The notes beneath the pieces are model-generated. The model was not told where the DNA came from. It saw only the letters and a program-made list of their open reading frames with translations, and ran no database searches. Positions 18,474 through 26,213 of a stretch of DNA of 64,000 nucleotides are shown here, piece by piece. Within the stretch, counting starts at the first letter, position 1. The number at the start of each line of letters is the position of its first letter. The stretch spans positions 248,001 through 312,000 of the forward strand of contig NZ_JAXHDF010000002.1 in assembly GCF_037071985.1 (NCBI RefSeq). Direction: 5' to 3'. Made by a program: the position numbers and the translations under genes. Source of the DNA: Pseudogracilibacillus sp037071985 (GTDB lineage Bacteria > Bacillota > Bacilli > Bacillales > Amphibacillaceae).

Positions 18474-18510
18474 TTTTACCACTCCTTTTACAGTCCTTTA
18501 CTAATATTTA

Positions 18511-18527
18511 ATGCAATTTTCATGCCA
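18511..18527 (-). promoter_or_regulatory. Sigma-54 (SigL) promoter of the bkd operon
   Basis: Minus-strand TGGCATGAAAATTGCAT is a near-perfect -24/-12 element: TGGCA with the invariant GG at 18525-18526, five bases, then TTGCAT with the invariant GC at 18513-18514. It lies about 38 nt before the bcd start. The sigma-54 activator BkdR is encoded immediately upstream. Confidence 0.9.
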
Positions 18528-18595
18528 ATTACATAAACAAATGAAATTAAGGATTTCGCTAACTGTTCCTTGCAATTTCTTGCAGGTTTTGAATA

Positions 18596-18621
18596 GTTTT
18601 GCATGATAGTACTAGCAAAAC
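18596..18621. promoter_or_regulatory. Candidate BkdR upstream activating site
   Basis: Perfect inverted repeat GTTTTGC (18596-18602) / GCAAAAC (18615-18621) with a 12-bp spacer, no T-run, 70-95 bp upstream of the -24 box. This is the usual enhancer distance for a bacterial enhancer-binding protein. It lies only 11 bp past the bkdR stop. Function is inferred from position and symmetry. Confidence 0.55.
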
Positions 18622-18632
18622 ATAGTCCGTAA

Positions 18633-20663
18633 TTATTCCAAACCATATTTTTCAATTTTATAATATAAATTTCGGACAGAAATATTTAGCTTCTTTGCCG
18701 TTTTAGTCTTATTAAAATTATTTTCTTTATAAATATGATAAATAAAGTCTTTTTCGTATTGTTCCATTGCATCTTGTAACGATTGATCAGAAGCCTCTCT
18801 AGCAACAGACGTGTTTTCTTTAGGTTTTACATCCTGCAATTCAGGTAGATGATGATAATTAATAACTTCCTCGGTCGTATCCATAAAAATAACAGCTCGA
18901 CTAATGACATTTTCTAATTCTCTTATATTTCCTGGCCAATCATAGTGACGAAGCTTTTCTAGGGCAGTATCTGTAATCGTTTTTACATTCCTGCCATATA
19001 ATTGATTAACCTTCATAATCATATGATGAACTAAATATGGTAAGTCACTCATCCGCTCCTTTAATGCAGGTATATAAATAGGCAAGCGATTTAAACGGTA
19101 ATATAAATCTTCTCTAAACGTTTTATTTGTAATAGCTTTTTCTAAATTAACATTCGTTGCTGTAATAATCCTTATATTTAATGGTATTGGCGTCGTACCA
19201 CCAACTCGGACTACTTCATTTTCCTGTAATACTCGTAGAAGTTTTGCTTGCATGGATAAGGATAATTCCCCAATTTCATCTAAAAAAATACTTCCATTAT
19301 TCGCTTCTTCAAAAAGACCTTTCTTACCACCGGATTTTGCACCGGTAAAGGCTCCTTCTTCATATCCGAATAATTCACTTTCCAACACTGATTCAGCGAG
19401 CGCCGCACAATTTACCCGAATAAACTTATTAAATTTCCTGTCACTCTCATTATGAATAGCATGGGCGAACAATTCTTTTCCCGTTCCAGAATCACCTCTT
19501 AACAAAACTGTTGCAGGTGTTTTCGCCCCTATTTTAGCTTGTTCAATTGCAATCATCATTTCTGAAGACGAGCCAATAATATCATCAAACGTATAAGTCG
19601 CTTCTAAGTTTCTAATAATTTGCTTCGCCTTTTTTAATTCTGACGTTAATTCTTGGATCTCTGATATATCGTGAATAACAGCGACACTACCTTTTAATTT
19701 ACCAGCAACAATAATCGGCGCCACATTTACAATCACTTCTTTTTTAGAAGGACCGACTTTCATTTTTGCTCCCCGAACTGGTCTTCTAGTTTGCAATACT
19801 TGTAAATGCATGCTCTCGCCTTCAGAAATATCGACTGTGGCTGGTTGTCCAATTACTTCCTTTTCCGTTAATCCTGTTATCCTCGTATATGCTGGATTAA
19901 TGATCAACCCATTCCCATTTTCATCAACGACACTTATCGCTTCATCTGAAGAATGAATAATTGCCTCTAACATTGTTTTTATTTCCTTTAAATCTGTGTT
20001 TTCTTCCGCTAACCGGATTACTTCGTTGCTATCTTTAAAAATAGCAAAAGCTCCTACTAAATGGTTACTGTCATTGATTAAAGGGACTCTTGTAGTTATA
20101 ATCTGCTTACCATTTTCCAAATCCAGCTTTTGATTAACTTCTTTATGTTGACTTCTCAGTATATTCGGAAGTCTAGTCTTTTTAATAATCTGCTTAATTG
20201 GGCGCCCAAAAGAATTCTTCTTATCGACATTGATGATTGTACAGGCAGCATCATTAATAAATTGTATTCTTTCCAAATTATTAACAACAATTAATCCATC
20301 ACGAATATTATTTAAAATTAATTCTAAGTTGCTTATTTGAAGACTCCACTCATTCACAAAAGGCAATAACATTTGTAAGACATTTTTAGGAATAATGATG
20401 GTAGATGATTGAATATGATTCCGTAGCTGGAGAATAGTTTCCTTTTTTCCTGTTGTTTCTAAAATAAAATCACTATCTTTTACCATCCATTCCTCAACTC
20501 TTGGCGAAATAAACAACTGTAAGGAATCAATAAATTCTGATTCTAGTTCTTTTTCTTCTCCCTCACCTACTATTGCAATAACTTTCATATTGGGAAAACC
20601 TTTAATTATCTTTAAATAATCGTAAGCAACTTTAGTCGCACCAATTACTAAAACACGTTTCAT
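18633..20663 (-). CDS. bkdR: Sigma-54-dependent transcriptional activator BkdR
   Basis: Enhancer-binding activator of the bkd operon. The 676-aa protein starts with a Rossmann-like VLVIGATKVAYDYL segment. Two PAS-type sensory regions follow (about 125-230 and 240-350). The central AAA+ domain has Walker A GDSGTGKE, the sigma-54 contact loop GAFTGA, Walker B GSIFLDEIGEL and the GNIRELENV sensor region. A Fis-type helix-turn-helix ends it (TAKKLNISVRNLYYKIEKY). The start at 20663 begins MKRVLVIG; the in-frame ATG at 20693 has no ribosome binding site. The ligand sensed by the N-terminal part is unknown. Confidence 0.93.
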   Translation of the reverse strand: MKRVLVIGATKVAYDYLKIIKGFPNMKVIAIVGEGEEKELESEFIDSLQLFISPRVEEWMVKDSDFILETTGKKETILQLRNHIQSSTIIIPKNVLQMLLPFVNEWSLQISNLELILNNIRDGLIVVNNLERIQFINDAACTIINVDKKNSFGRPIKQIIKKTRLPNILRSQHKEVNQKLDLENGKQIITTRVPLINDSNHLVGAFAIFKDSNEVIRLAEENTDLKEIKTMLEAIIHSSDEAISVVDENGNGLIINPAYTRITGLTEKEVIGQPATVDISEGESMHLQVLQTRRPVRGAKMKVGPSKKEVIVNVAPIIVAGKLKGSVAVIHDISEIQELTSELKKAKQIIRNLEATYTFDDIIGSSSEMMIAIEQAKIGAKTPATVLLRGDSGTGKELFAHAIHNESDRKFNKFIRVNCAALAESVLESELFGYEEGAFTGAKSGGKKGLFEEANNGSIFLDEIGELSLSMQAKLLRVLQENEVVRVGGTTPIPLNIRIITATNVNLEKAITNKTFREDLYYRLNRLPIYIPALKERMSDLPYLVHHMIMKVNQLYGRNVKTITDTALEKLRHYDWPGNIRELENVISRAVIFMDTTEEVINYHHLPELQDVKPKENTSVAREASDQSLQDAMEQYEKDFIYHIYKENNFNKTKTAKKLNISVRNLYYKIEKYGLE

Positions 20664-20821
20664 ATACTCACCGCCATGAAAAAACTTGCACATTATTTCT
20701 TTTAATATTACGTTAACGTGAAATTTTTAGCAAGCTACATCATTTAACTTTTTCACTTTTCTTTAAAATTAAGTGTGACGTTGCTATACTTATACTATTC
20801 ATGTAGAAAAAGGGGAATAAA

Positions 20822-21058
20822 ATGGTTCGTATATTAGCAGTAATAGTTATTTTTTTACCTGGGATTATCGGAGCTTTTGGCATTAAATTAATGAGGGATG
20901 CTCTTTTTTCCGAAGTATATCCGATCTTAGTTCATGAAGGAATTCAATTTTTCTTAGGTCTTATCATGTTTATTGGTGGATTAGCATTTATTGGAGGTTT
21001 TATTTATCATCGTGATAAAAAACGTCAATTAGTTAAAGAACGTTCAAAAAAATCATAA
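20822..21058 (+). CDS. yqzF: YqzF-like DUF2627 membrane protein
   Basis: A 78-aa protein with two hydrophobic segments (ILAVIVIFLPGIIGAFGIKL and GLIMFIGGLAFIGGFIY) and a short basic C-terminal tail (KKRQLVKERSKK). This matches the DUF2627 family of B. subtilis YqzF, which is also next to bkdR. Function unknown. AAAAAGGGG sits just upstream of the ATG. Divergent from bkdR. Confidence 0.85.
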   Translation: MVRILAVIVIFLPGIIGAFGIKLMRDALFSEVYPILVHEGIQFFLGLIMFIGGLAFIGGFIYHRDKKRQLVKERSKKS

Positions 21059-21126
21059 AATATCGTTCATTTTATGATAAAATAGGGTAATAAATTTTGA
21101 GGTAATAATGTGGAGGGGAAATTCGA

Positions 21127-22473
21127 ATGAAAGTAGCAAAATTTGGTGGAAGCTCCCTTGCTGACGCCAATCAATTTAAAAAAGTAGCAAATATAATAAA
21201 AGATGATCAGAATAGAAAATTTATCGTCGTGTCTGCACCAGGCAAAAGACATGATCACGATTTTAAAATAACCGATTTATTAATCCAGCTTGGCCAAGCA
21301 TATTTAACGAATGATAAGTATAAATCTTATTACATAACTATTATGGATCGTTTTAGTAAAATAATTAATGAATTGAATGTTTCGGAAGATTTAATAAATG
21401 AAATTGATATGAAATTAAAATCAATTATGGAAAGTGATTTAACGGATGAGCATATGCTTAATTGCTTTAAAGCAATCGGGGAAGATAGCTCGGCTAAAAT
21501 TTTAAGTGCCTATCTACAAACCCTTGGAATTAATGCGAAATATGTTAATCCTAAAGATGCTGGTATCATTGTAAAAAATGATATAAACGGCGCGCAAATA
21601 CTTCCAGAGAGTTTTAACACGATTTACGAATTACGAAATGAAGATGGCATTAGTGTTATTCCAGGTTTTTTTGGATATACAAAAGACGGTACACTTGCTA
21701 CCTTCTCTCGTGGAGGCTCCGACATTACAGGTGCAATTATTGCTGCTGGTGTCCAAGCGGAATTATATGAAAACTTTACTGACGTTGATTCAGTGTATTC
21801 TGTAAATCCAACGATTATAAACAATCCAAAAGAAATAAAAGTCTTAACTTATCGTGAAATGCGAGAACTATCGTATGCAGGTTTTTCCGTCTTTCATGAT
21901 GAAGCATTAATACCTGCAGTTAAAGAGCAAATCCCAGTCTGTATTAAAAATACAAACAATCCGTCAGCACCTGGAACAATGATTGTTGCTAACAAAGAAG
22001 CGAATGGCAAATGTGTCGTAGGTATTGCAAGTGACACTGGGTTTGTAAGCATTTATATTAGTAAGTTTTTAATGAACAGGGAACTTGGATTTGGTCGTAA
22101 GCTGTTTCAAATTTTAGAAGAAGAAGAAGTTTCATTTGAGCATGCTCCATCTGGAATTGATGATATGTCAATAATTATCCGCGAATCTCAATTGCCAGAA
22201 AATAAAGAAAAAATTATAGTCGAACGATTCGAAAATGAGTTAGAAGCAGATACAGTGACAGTTCATCGTAATTTGGCTTTAATCATGATTGTTGGAGAGG
22301 GTATGAAAGAAACGATTGGGATGGCAAAAACCGCCACAGCTGCCCTAGGAGAGGCAAAAGTTAATATTGAAATGATTAACCAAGGCTCTTCTGAAGTATC
22401 AATGATGTTTGGTATAAAAGCAAACGGTTTACATCGAGCTATAAAATCGCTATATTATGCGTTTTTTGAATGA
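21127..22473 (+). CDS. yclM: Aspartokinase (aspartate kinase III, YclM/ThrD type)
   Basis: ATP-dependent phosphorylation of aspartate, the first step to lysine, threonine and methionine. The 448-aa protein has the kinase motif KFGGSSLAD at the N-terminus, the SRGGSDITGA substrate loop, and FTDVDSVYSVNP. Two C-terminal ACT-type regulatory domains are visible (VSIYISKF..., IMIVGEGM...). Length and the single-chain form fit the YclM/ThrD type, not the alpha/beta LysC type. GGAGGGG lies upstream of the ATG. Only 68 nt separate it from yqzF, too little for a lysine riboswitch. Confidence 0.92.
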   Translation: MKVAKFGGSSLADANQFKKVANIIKDDQNRKFIVVSAPGKRHDHDFKITDLLIQLGQAYLTNDKYKSYYITIMDRFSKIINELNVSEDLINEIDMKLKSIMESDLTDEHMLNCFKAIGEDSSAKILSAYLQTLGINAKYVNPKDAGIIVKNDINGAQILPESFNTIYELRNEDGISVIPGFFGYTKDGTLATFSRGGSDITGAIIAAGVQAELYENFTDVDSVYSVNPTIINNPKEIKVLTYREMRELSYAGFSVFHDEALIPAVKEQIPVCIKNTNNPSAPGTMIVANKEANGKCVVGIASDTGFVSIYISKFLMNRELGFGRKLFQILEEEEVSFEHAPSGIDDMSIIIRESQLPENKEKIIVERFENELEADTVTVHRNLALIMIVGEGMKETIGMAKTATAALGEAKVNIEMINQGSSEVSMMFGIKANGLHRAIKSLYYAFFE

Positions 22474-22498
22474 AAGTAAAGAGACTTAGTCATGAAGT

Positions 22499-22532
22499 GA
22501 GCTGCTCCTGTCAACTTGACAGTGGGCAGCTC
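22499..22532 (+). terminator. Terminator after aspartokinase
   Basis: Outer stem GAGCTGC (22499-22505) / GCAGCTC (22526-22532) around an inner inverted repeat CTGTCAA/TTGACAG, followed by TATTTAGTTT. The T-run is imperfect. Confidence 0.7.
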
Positions 22533-22779
22533 TATTTAGTTTACTCAATTACAATTTTTTCTTTTTATTCTCCCTATCACTGTTTCTGGGAGACACGTTC
22601 CGCAACTAACGTAAACGCCTTCATTAAAGTATCACTCCAAACACATAAATTAGCTTTTGACCGTAGCAATACAACTTCAAAGTAGCAGTAGATTAAAATA
22701 TTCAACTCTGTCTGCGAGGAATTACAAACGAAGTTAGATTTATGTGAGCTAACTTCGCTCACGGGATAAACCTTTTGTC

Positions 22780-22975
22780 ACTCCTTACATAAAGTTACTA
22801 CAGGAATTATCGAATTTGTAAGACCACACGATCGTTCGACCCATCGTGAACATATTCTGTCCTCTAGGGTGAAAGCACATCCTCTTATAGGCGTTGATTA
22901 AAAATCTTTACGCTGAATAAAAGTGTGCTACAGACCAAGGAAGTGGCCTCTTTTAGCTGACCAGGAGTATACATA
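22780..22975 (+). repeat. Intergenic repeat family, diverged copy R5
   Basis: Aligns with the reverse complement of R2 (4945-5150): shared blocks GTTCG-CCCATCG, CTCTAG, GCGTTG, AATCTTT, GTGCTACAG-CCAAGGA and CTTTTAGC in the same order and spacing. The opening CACCACAGGCATAAGA block is decayed. Confidence 0.6.
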
Positions 22976-23032
22976 TATTCCCTAAGTTTAATTTCGATCA
23001 TTCGTTTGCTGGTTTTAATTATTTTCTAATTT

Positions 23033-23995
23033 TCATTTGCCCCATTTCATTCTGACGGATTCCGCTTCCTTGATAATCGACTGAATAAGTTCTTCTACAG
23101 TTGGAATGTCATTAATCCTTGCCGCTCCTTGACCGGCCCAACCAAACCCTTCTTCTTTTACCCCATCATGAATATAGCGCTTATTAGCTTCGCCGCTTAT
23201 GTAATTTTTCAATCCCTCATATCCAACTTGTTGTTTTTCGAGATCTAAGATTTTTTCAGGCCAGCTTCCTTTCAATGCTCGAGCAGGAACTCCTAAAGTC
23301 CGTTTTATGACAACGGTCGCTTCTTCATCTGCGTCTAAAATTTCCTGCTTATATGCATTATGAGCATGAATACACTCTTGCGTTGCAATAAATCTTGTTC
23401 CCATTTCTATTCCGTCTGCTCCCAGAGCAAACGCCGCCATCAAACCTCTACCATCCACGATACCACCTGATGCTAATACTGGAATAGATACATGATCGAC
23501 AACTTGAGGGGTCAACACGAGTGTCCCTGTATCACTTCGACCAATATGTCCTCCACCTTCCTGTCCTACTACCATCACAGCATCTGCTCCAAGTTCCTCA
23601 GCCTTTTCAGCTTGCCTTCTGGCTGCAACGAGAACTAATTTTTTTATGTTGTGACCGCTTACCATATCGAGTACGCCTTTTGGATTTCCTCCTGTAACAG
23701 AGATTGCAGGAACTTTTTCGTCAACAGCAACTTGAACCATTTCCTCATAAGGTCGCCTTCCTGCACCAATAGCAAAATTCACACCAAATGGTTTGTCCGT
23801 CATTTTTCTTACTTTTTTAATTTCCGCACGTAACTCTTCTGGTCCGGGTAAGCTCATTGCGGTAATTTGACCAAGTCCCCCAGCATTAGATACCGCTGCA
23901 GCAAGATCAGCATATGCCAAATGAGCTAAACCACCTTGAACAATTGGATAAGTAACATTAAATACATCTGTAAATTTGGTATTCCAATTCATCAT
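23033..23995 (-). CDS. Nitronate monooxygenase / FabK-like FMN oxidoreductase
   Basis: FMN-dependent TIM-barrel enzyme of the 2-nitropropane dioxygenase family. The 320-aa protein has the N-terminal PIVQGGLAHLAYADLAAAVSNAGG, VNFAIG, VVGQEGGGHIGR and the phosphate-binding ASGGIVDGRGLMAAFALGADG and MGTRF motifs. It could be a nitronate monooxygenase or an enoyl-ACP reductase II-like enzyme; the GGHIGR form fits either. Start: two tandem ATG codons (23995 and 23992) behind GGGGGGAAG; the first is given. Single-gene unit between repeat R5 and the SR1 locus. Confidence 0.85.
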   Translation of the reverse strand: MMNWNTKFTDVFNVTYPIVQGGLAHLAYADLAAAVSNAGGLGQITAMSLPGPEELRAEIKKVRKMTDKPFGVNFAIGAGRRPYEEMVQVAVDEKVPAISVTGGNPKGVLDMVSGHNIKKLVLVAARRQAEKAEELGADAVMVVGQEGGGHIGRSDTGTLVLTPQVVDHVSIPVLASGGIVDGRGLMAAFALGADGIEMGTRFIATQECIHAHNAYKQEILDADEEATVVIKRTLGVPARALKGSWPEKILDLEKQQVGYEGLKNYISGEANKRYIHDGVKEEGFGWAGQGAARINDIPTVEELIQSIIKEAESVRMKWGK

Positions 23996-24110
23996 ATGTA
24001 CTTCCCCCCAAATGATTGATTAACTTTTATCTTATCATCTAACTCCATTATAAAGCCAACAAGTTAGTTTCACATATTAAATACATTTACATTCTTTTAT
24101 TGAATGTAAA

Positions 24111-24145
24111 AAAAGAGTTATGCTTCATTAAAGCATAACTCTTTT
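24111..24145 (-). terminator. SR1 terminator
   Basis: Perfect 15-bp stem AAAAGAGTTATGCTT (24111-24125) / AAGCATAACTCTTTT (24131-24145) with a 5-nt loop, starting just after the SR1P stop. On the minus strand it runs into a T-run (TTTTTTTACATT). Confidence 0.9.
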
Positions 24146-24149
24146 TAGG

Positions 24150-24269
24150 TTATTCGGTTTTTTCGTTTTTAGTATTACAATTTGGACAAGTACTATATAA
24201 TTTCGTCACTTTTTCTTCTTCATAATAGTTAATAACTTCTTGGCATTGTTGACAAATGATAATTCCCAC
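24150..24269 (-). CDS. sr1P: GapA-binding peptide SR1P
   Basis: A 39-aa peptide read from the GTG at 24269, beginning GIIICQQCQEVINYYEEEKV and later CPNCNTK. The pattern (GTIVCQ-C, VINYYEDEKVTTLYG, then a second Cys pair) is that of the SR1P family, which in B. subtilis binds glyceraldehyde-3-phosphate dehydrogenase GapA and promotes its interaction with RNase J1. The length is identical to the B. subtilis peptide. AGAGGAG lies 9 nt before the GTG. Four Cys in two CxxC pairs suggest a metal knuckle. Confidence 0.88.
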   Translation of the reverse strand: MGIIICQQCQEVINYYEEEKVTKLYSTCPNCNTKNEKTE

Positions 24270-24326
24270 TTAAGCCAACTCCTCTAATTAATTATTTAAT
24301 ATGTTCACTCTTTTACTGTTAAGTAC

Positions 24327-24355
24327 ATTATAGTATAGCACAATAGAGAAATCAA
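24327..24355 (-). promoter_or_regulatory. SR1 promoter
   Basis: Minus strand -35 TTGATT (24350-24355), 17-bp spacer, -10 TATAAT (24327-24332). It places the start near 24320, giving a leader of about 50 nt before SR1P. In B. subtilis CcpN and CcpA control SR1; no confident operator was picked out. Confidence 0.65.
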
Positions 24356-24369
24356 GACTTAAATAGTAT

Positions 24370-24746
24370 AACACATTAATTTTTTATATGTCATTATTAC
24401 AGACCTCGGCAAATCTAAGTCAACTCAATTATCATGATAGAAGGAAAATACCTTCTATCATGATTTTAATACTCTGTGCCTGCCTTAAAAAACATCTGAC
24501 ATTCAGTAAAAACCATATATTCAAAACCGAGACGATATAAATCACGCGACAAAAATTATCGGGATTTTTTATGCTACCTATTTAACTTTGTAGAAACTTA
24601 TCTAGAATTAAGTAAAAATGGATGAGAAATTAAGGAGATTTTATAGTTAAAGATTCCAATCGCCTATTCAGATTTACATATTTTTTCATGAATCATCAAG
24701 TTAAGAGCTTGCGAGTATTATATATACCAAATATAAACAAACGTAA
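24370..24746. other. Non-coding gap between SR1 and pdhD
   Basis: No gene seen. It contains a perfect 14-bp hairpin, ATCATGATAGAAGG (24431-24444) / CCTTCTATCATGAT (24451-24464), with a 6-nt loop and only a weak T-run on either strand. speA, which follows SR1 in B. subtilis, is absent. Confidence 0.6.
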
Positions 24747-24781
24747 AAAACGCTCAGATTAAAATATAATCTGAGCGTTTT
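24747..24781 (-). terminator. Terminator of the pdh operon
   Basis: Perfect 15-bp stem AAAACGCTCAGATTA (24747-24761) / TAATCTGAGCGTTTT (24767-24781), followed on the minus strand by TTTTTTACG, 22 nt after the pdhD stop. Confidence 0.92.
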
Positions 24782-24803
24782 ACTATCAAATTGGTAAAGA
24801 CTA

Positions 24804-26210
24804 TTACAGCATATGAATTGGAGTTCCAAGTGCTACTTCTGCAGCCTCCATTGTAATTTCGCCTAATGTTGGGTGAGCATGTACAGTAAGTGCAATATCT
24901 TCAGCAGTCATACCTGCTTCAATTGCTAAACCAATCTCAGCGATCATATCAGAAGCATTTGCACCGACGATTTGTCCGCCAATTACTAGTCCGTCTTCTT
25001 CGCGTGTAATTAGTTTTAAGAACCCGTCACTGTCATTAAGTGATAATGCACGGCCGTTAGCTGCAAATGGGAATTTAGAAGCTTTAACTTTAATTCCTTC
25101 CTCTTTTGCCTCTTGTTCTGTGTAGCCAACAGATGCCATTTCAGGATCTGAGAATACTACTGCCGGCATTCCAATATAGTCAATTTCAGACTTTTGTCCA
25201 CTAATTGCTTCAGCAGCCACTTTTCCTTCATAAGATGCTTTATGTGCTAATGGAAGACCCGGAACAATATCTCCAATCGCATAAATATTTTCTATATTAG
25301 TACGGCATTGTTTATCAATTTTAATAAGTCCTCTATCATCTACTTCAATACCTACTTGTTCAAGGCCAATTTCACGAGTATTCGGGCGACGTCCAACAGT
25401 AACAAGCACATAGTCTGCCTCTACTGTCTTTTCTTCTCCACCAGCCTCAAATGTTACTTTTACACCGCTATCGGATTCATCGACACCTTTAGCCATTGCA
25501 TTTGTTACAATTTCAACATCTTTTTTCTTAAGACGTTTTTTAACAATAGAAGTCATTTGTTTTTCGAAACCACCTAGGATTTCTTTTTCACCTTCAATAA
25601 TTGTTACTTTTGTACCAAAATTAGCATAGGCTGAACCAAGCTCAGTTCCAATATATCCGCCGCCAATTACAACTAAACTTTCAGGGATTTCTTTTAAATT
25701 TAGCCCGCCAGTTGAGTCTAGTACTCGGTCAGAAAAAGGAAAGCTCGGAATTTCAATTGGTGTCGAACCAGTTGCAATAATACAGTTATTAAATGTATAT
25801 GTCTGTGACTGTTTATCGTCCATAACTTTTACATGGTTTTTGTCAACAAAGTATACTTCCCCTTTTACAATGTCAACTTTATTTCCTTTTAATAGTGATT
25901 CTACTCCTGATGTTAATCGGTTTACAACGTTTCCTTTCCATTCTTGCACTTTAGAAAAATCAACGGATACATTCTCAGTAGTAATCCCTAAATCTGCATT
26001 ACCTTTTGCTGCTTCTGTTAAGTGACCAGCTTGAATCAATGCTTTAGAAGGAATACATCCAACGTTTAAACATGTTCCTCCTAAATCGCTCTTATCTACA
26101 ATTGTTACTTTTTGTCCTAACTGGGCAGCACGGATTGCAGCAACATATCCCCCTGGTCCAGCTCCAACGACAAGCGTATCAACTTCAATTGGAAAATCTC
26201 CTACTACCAT
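24804..26210 (-). CDS. pdhD: Dihydrolipoamide dehydrogenase, pyruvate complex E3
   Basis: FAD enzyme reoxidising lipoamide for the pyruvate dehydrogenase complex, and usually shared with the 2-oxoglutarate complex. The 468-aa protein has the FAD motif VVGAGPGGYVAAIRAAQ, redox Cys47 and Cys52 in GGTCLNVGCIPSK, NAD-binding IGGGYIGTELGSAY, AIGDIVPGLPLAHKA and catalytic HAHPTLGE. Last gene of pdhABCD, 3 nt after pdhC, with its own strong terminator downstream. GTG/ATG choice at the 5' end is clear: ATG with AAGG in the end of pdhC. Confidence 0.96.
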   Translation of the reverse strand: MVVGDFPIEVDTLVVGAGPGGYVAAIRAAQLGQKVTIVDKSDLGGTCLNVGCIPSKALIQAGHLTEAAKGNADLGITTENVSVDFSKVQEWKGNVVNRLTSGVESLLKGNKVDIVKGEVYFVDKNHVKVMDDKQSQTYTFNNCIIATGSTPIEIPSFPFSDRVLDSTGGLNLKEIPESLVVIGGGYIGTELGSAYANFGTKVTIIEGEKEILGGFEKQMTSIVKKRLKKKDVEIVTNAMAKGVDESDSGVKVTFEAGGEEKTVEADYVLVTVGRRPNTREIGLEQVGIEVDDRGLIKIDKQCRTNIENIYAIGDIVPGLPLAHKASYEGKVAAEAISGQKSEIDYIGMPAVVFSDPEMASVGYTEQEAKEEGIKVKASKFPFAANGRALSLNDSDGFLKLITREEDGLVIGGQIVGANASDMIAEIGLAIEAGMTAEDIALTVHAHPTLGEITMEAAEVALGTPIHML

Positions 26211-26213
26211 ACC

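Larger units (their letters stand above)
22474..23032. other. Non-coding gap: terminator plus degenerate repeat
   Basis: 559 bp between convergent aspartokinase and nitronate monooxygenase genes. The left end has a terminator hairpin (22499-22532) and the right half a diverged repeat (22780-22975). A small inverted repeat AGTTAG...CTAACT with a GTGAGC core (22732-22757) lies between. The frames at 22470-22685 and 22577-22762 have no ribosome binding site or recognisable domain. Confidence 0.65.
24105..24320 (-). ncRNA. sr1: SR1-type dual-function small RNA
   Basis: A predicted transcript of about 215 nt from the promoter at 24327-24355 to the terminator at 24111-24145. It encodes the 39-aa SR1P in its middle and sits directly downstream of pdhD on the same strand. 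B. subtilis SR1 is also about 205 nt, lies next to pdhD, encodes SR1P and base-pairs with ahrC mRNA. Base-pairing capacity here was not tested. The peptide, length and synteny all agree. Confidence 0.75.

Noticed and set aside
20711..20720. ACGTTAACGT palindrome upstream of bkdR
   Set aside because: A 10-bp palindrome of low complexity in AT-rich DNA; no repetition elsewhere and no known operator fits, so not called a site.
21059..21126. Lysine riboswitch before aspartokinase
   Set aside because: Only 68 nt between genes, far too short for the L-box.
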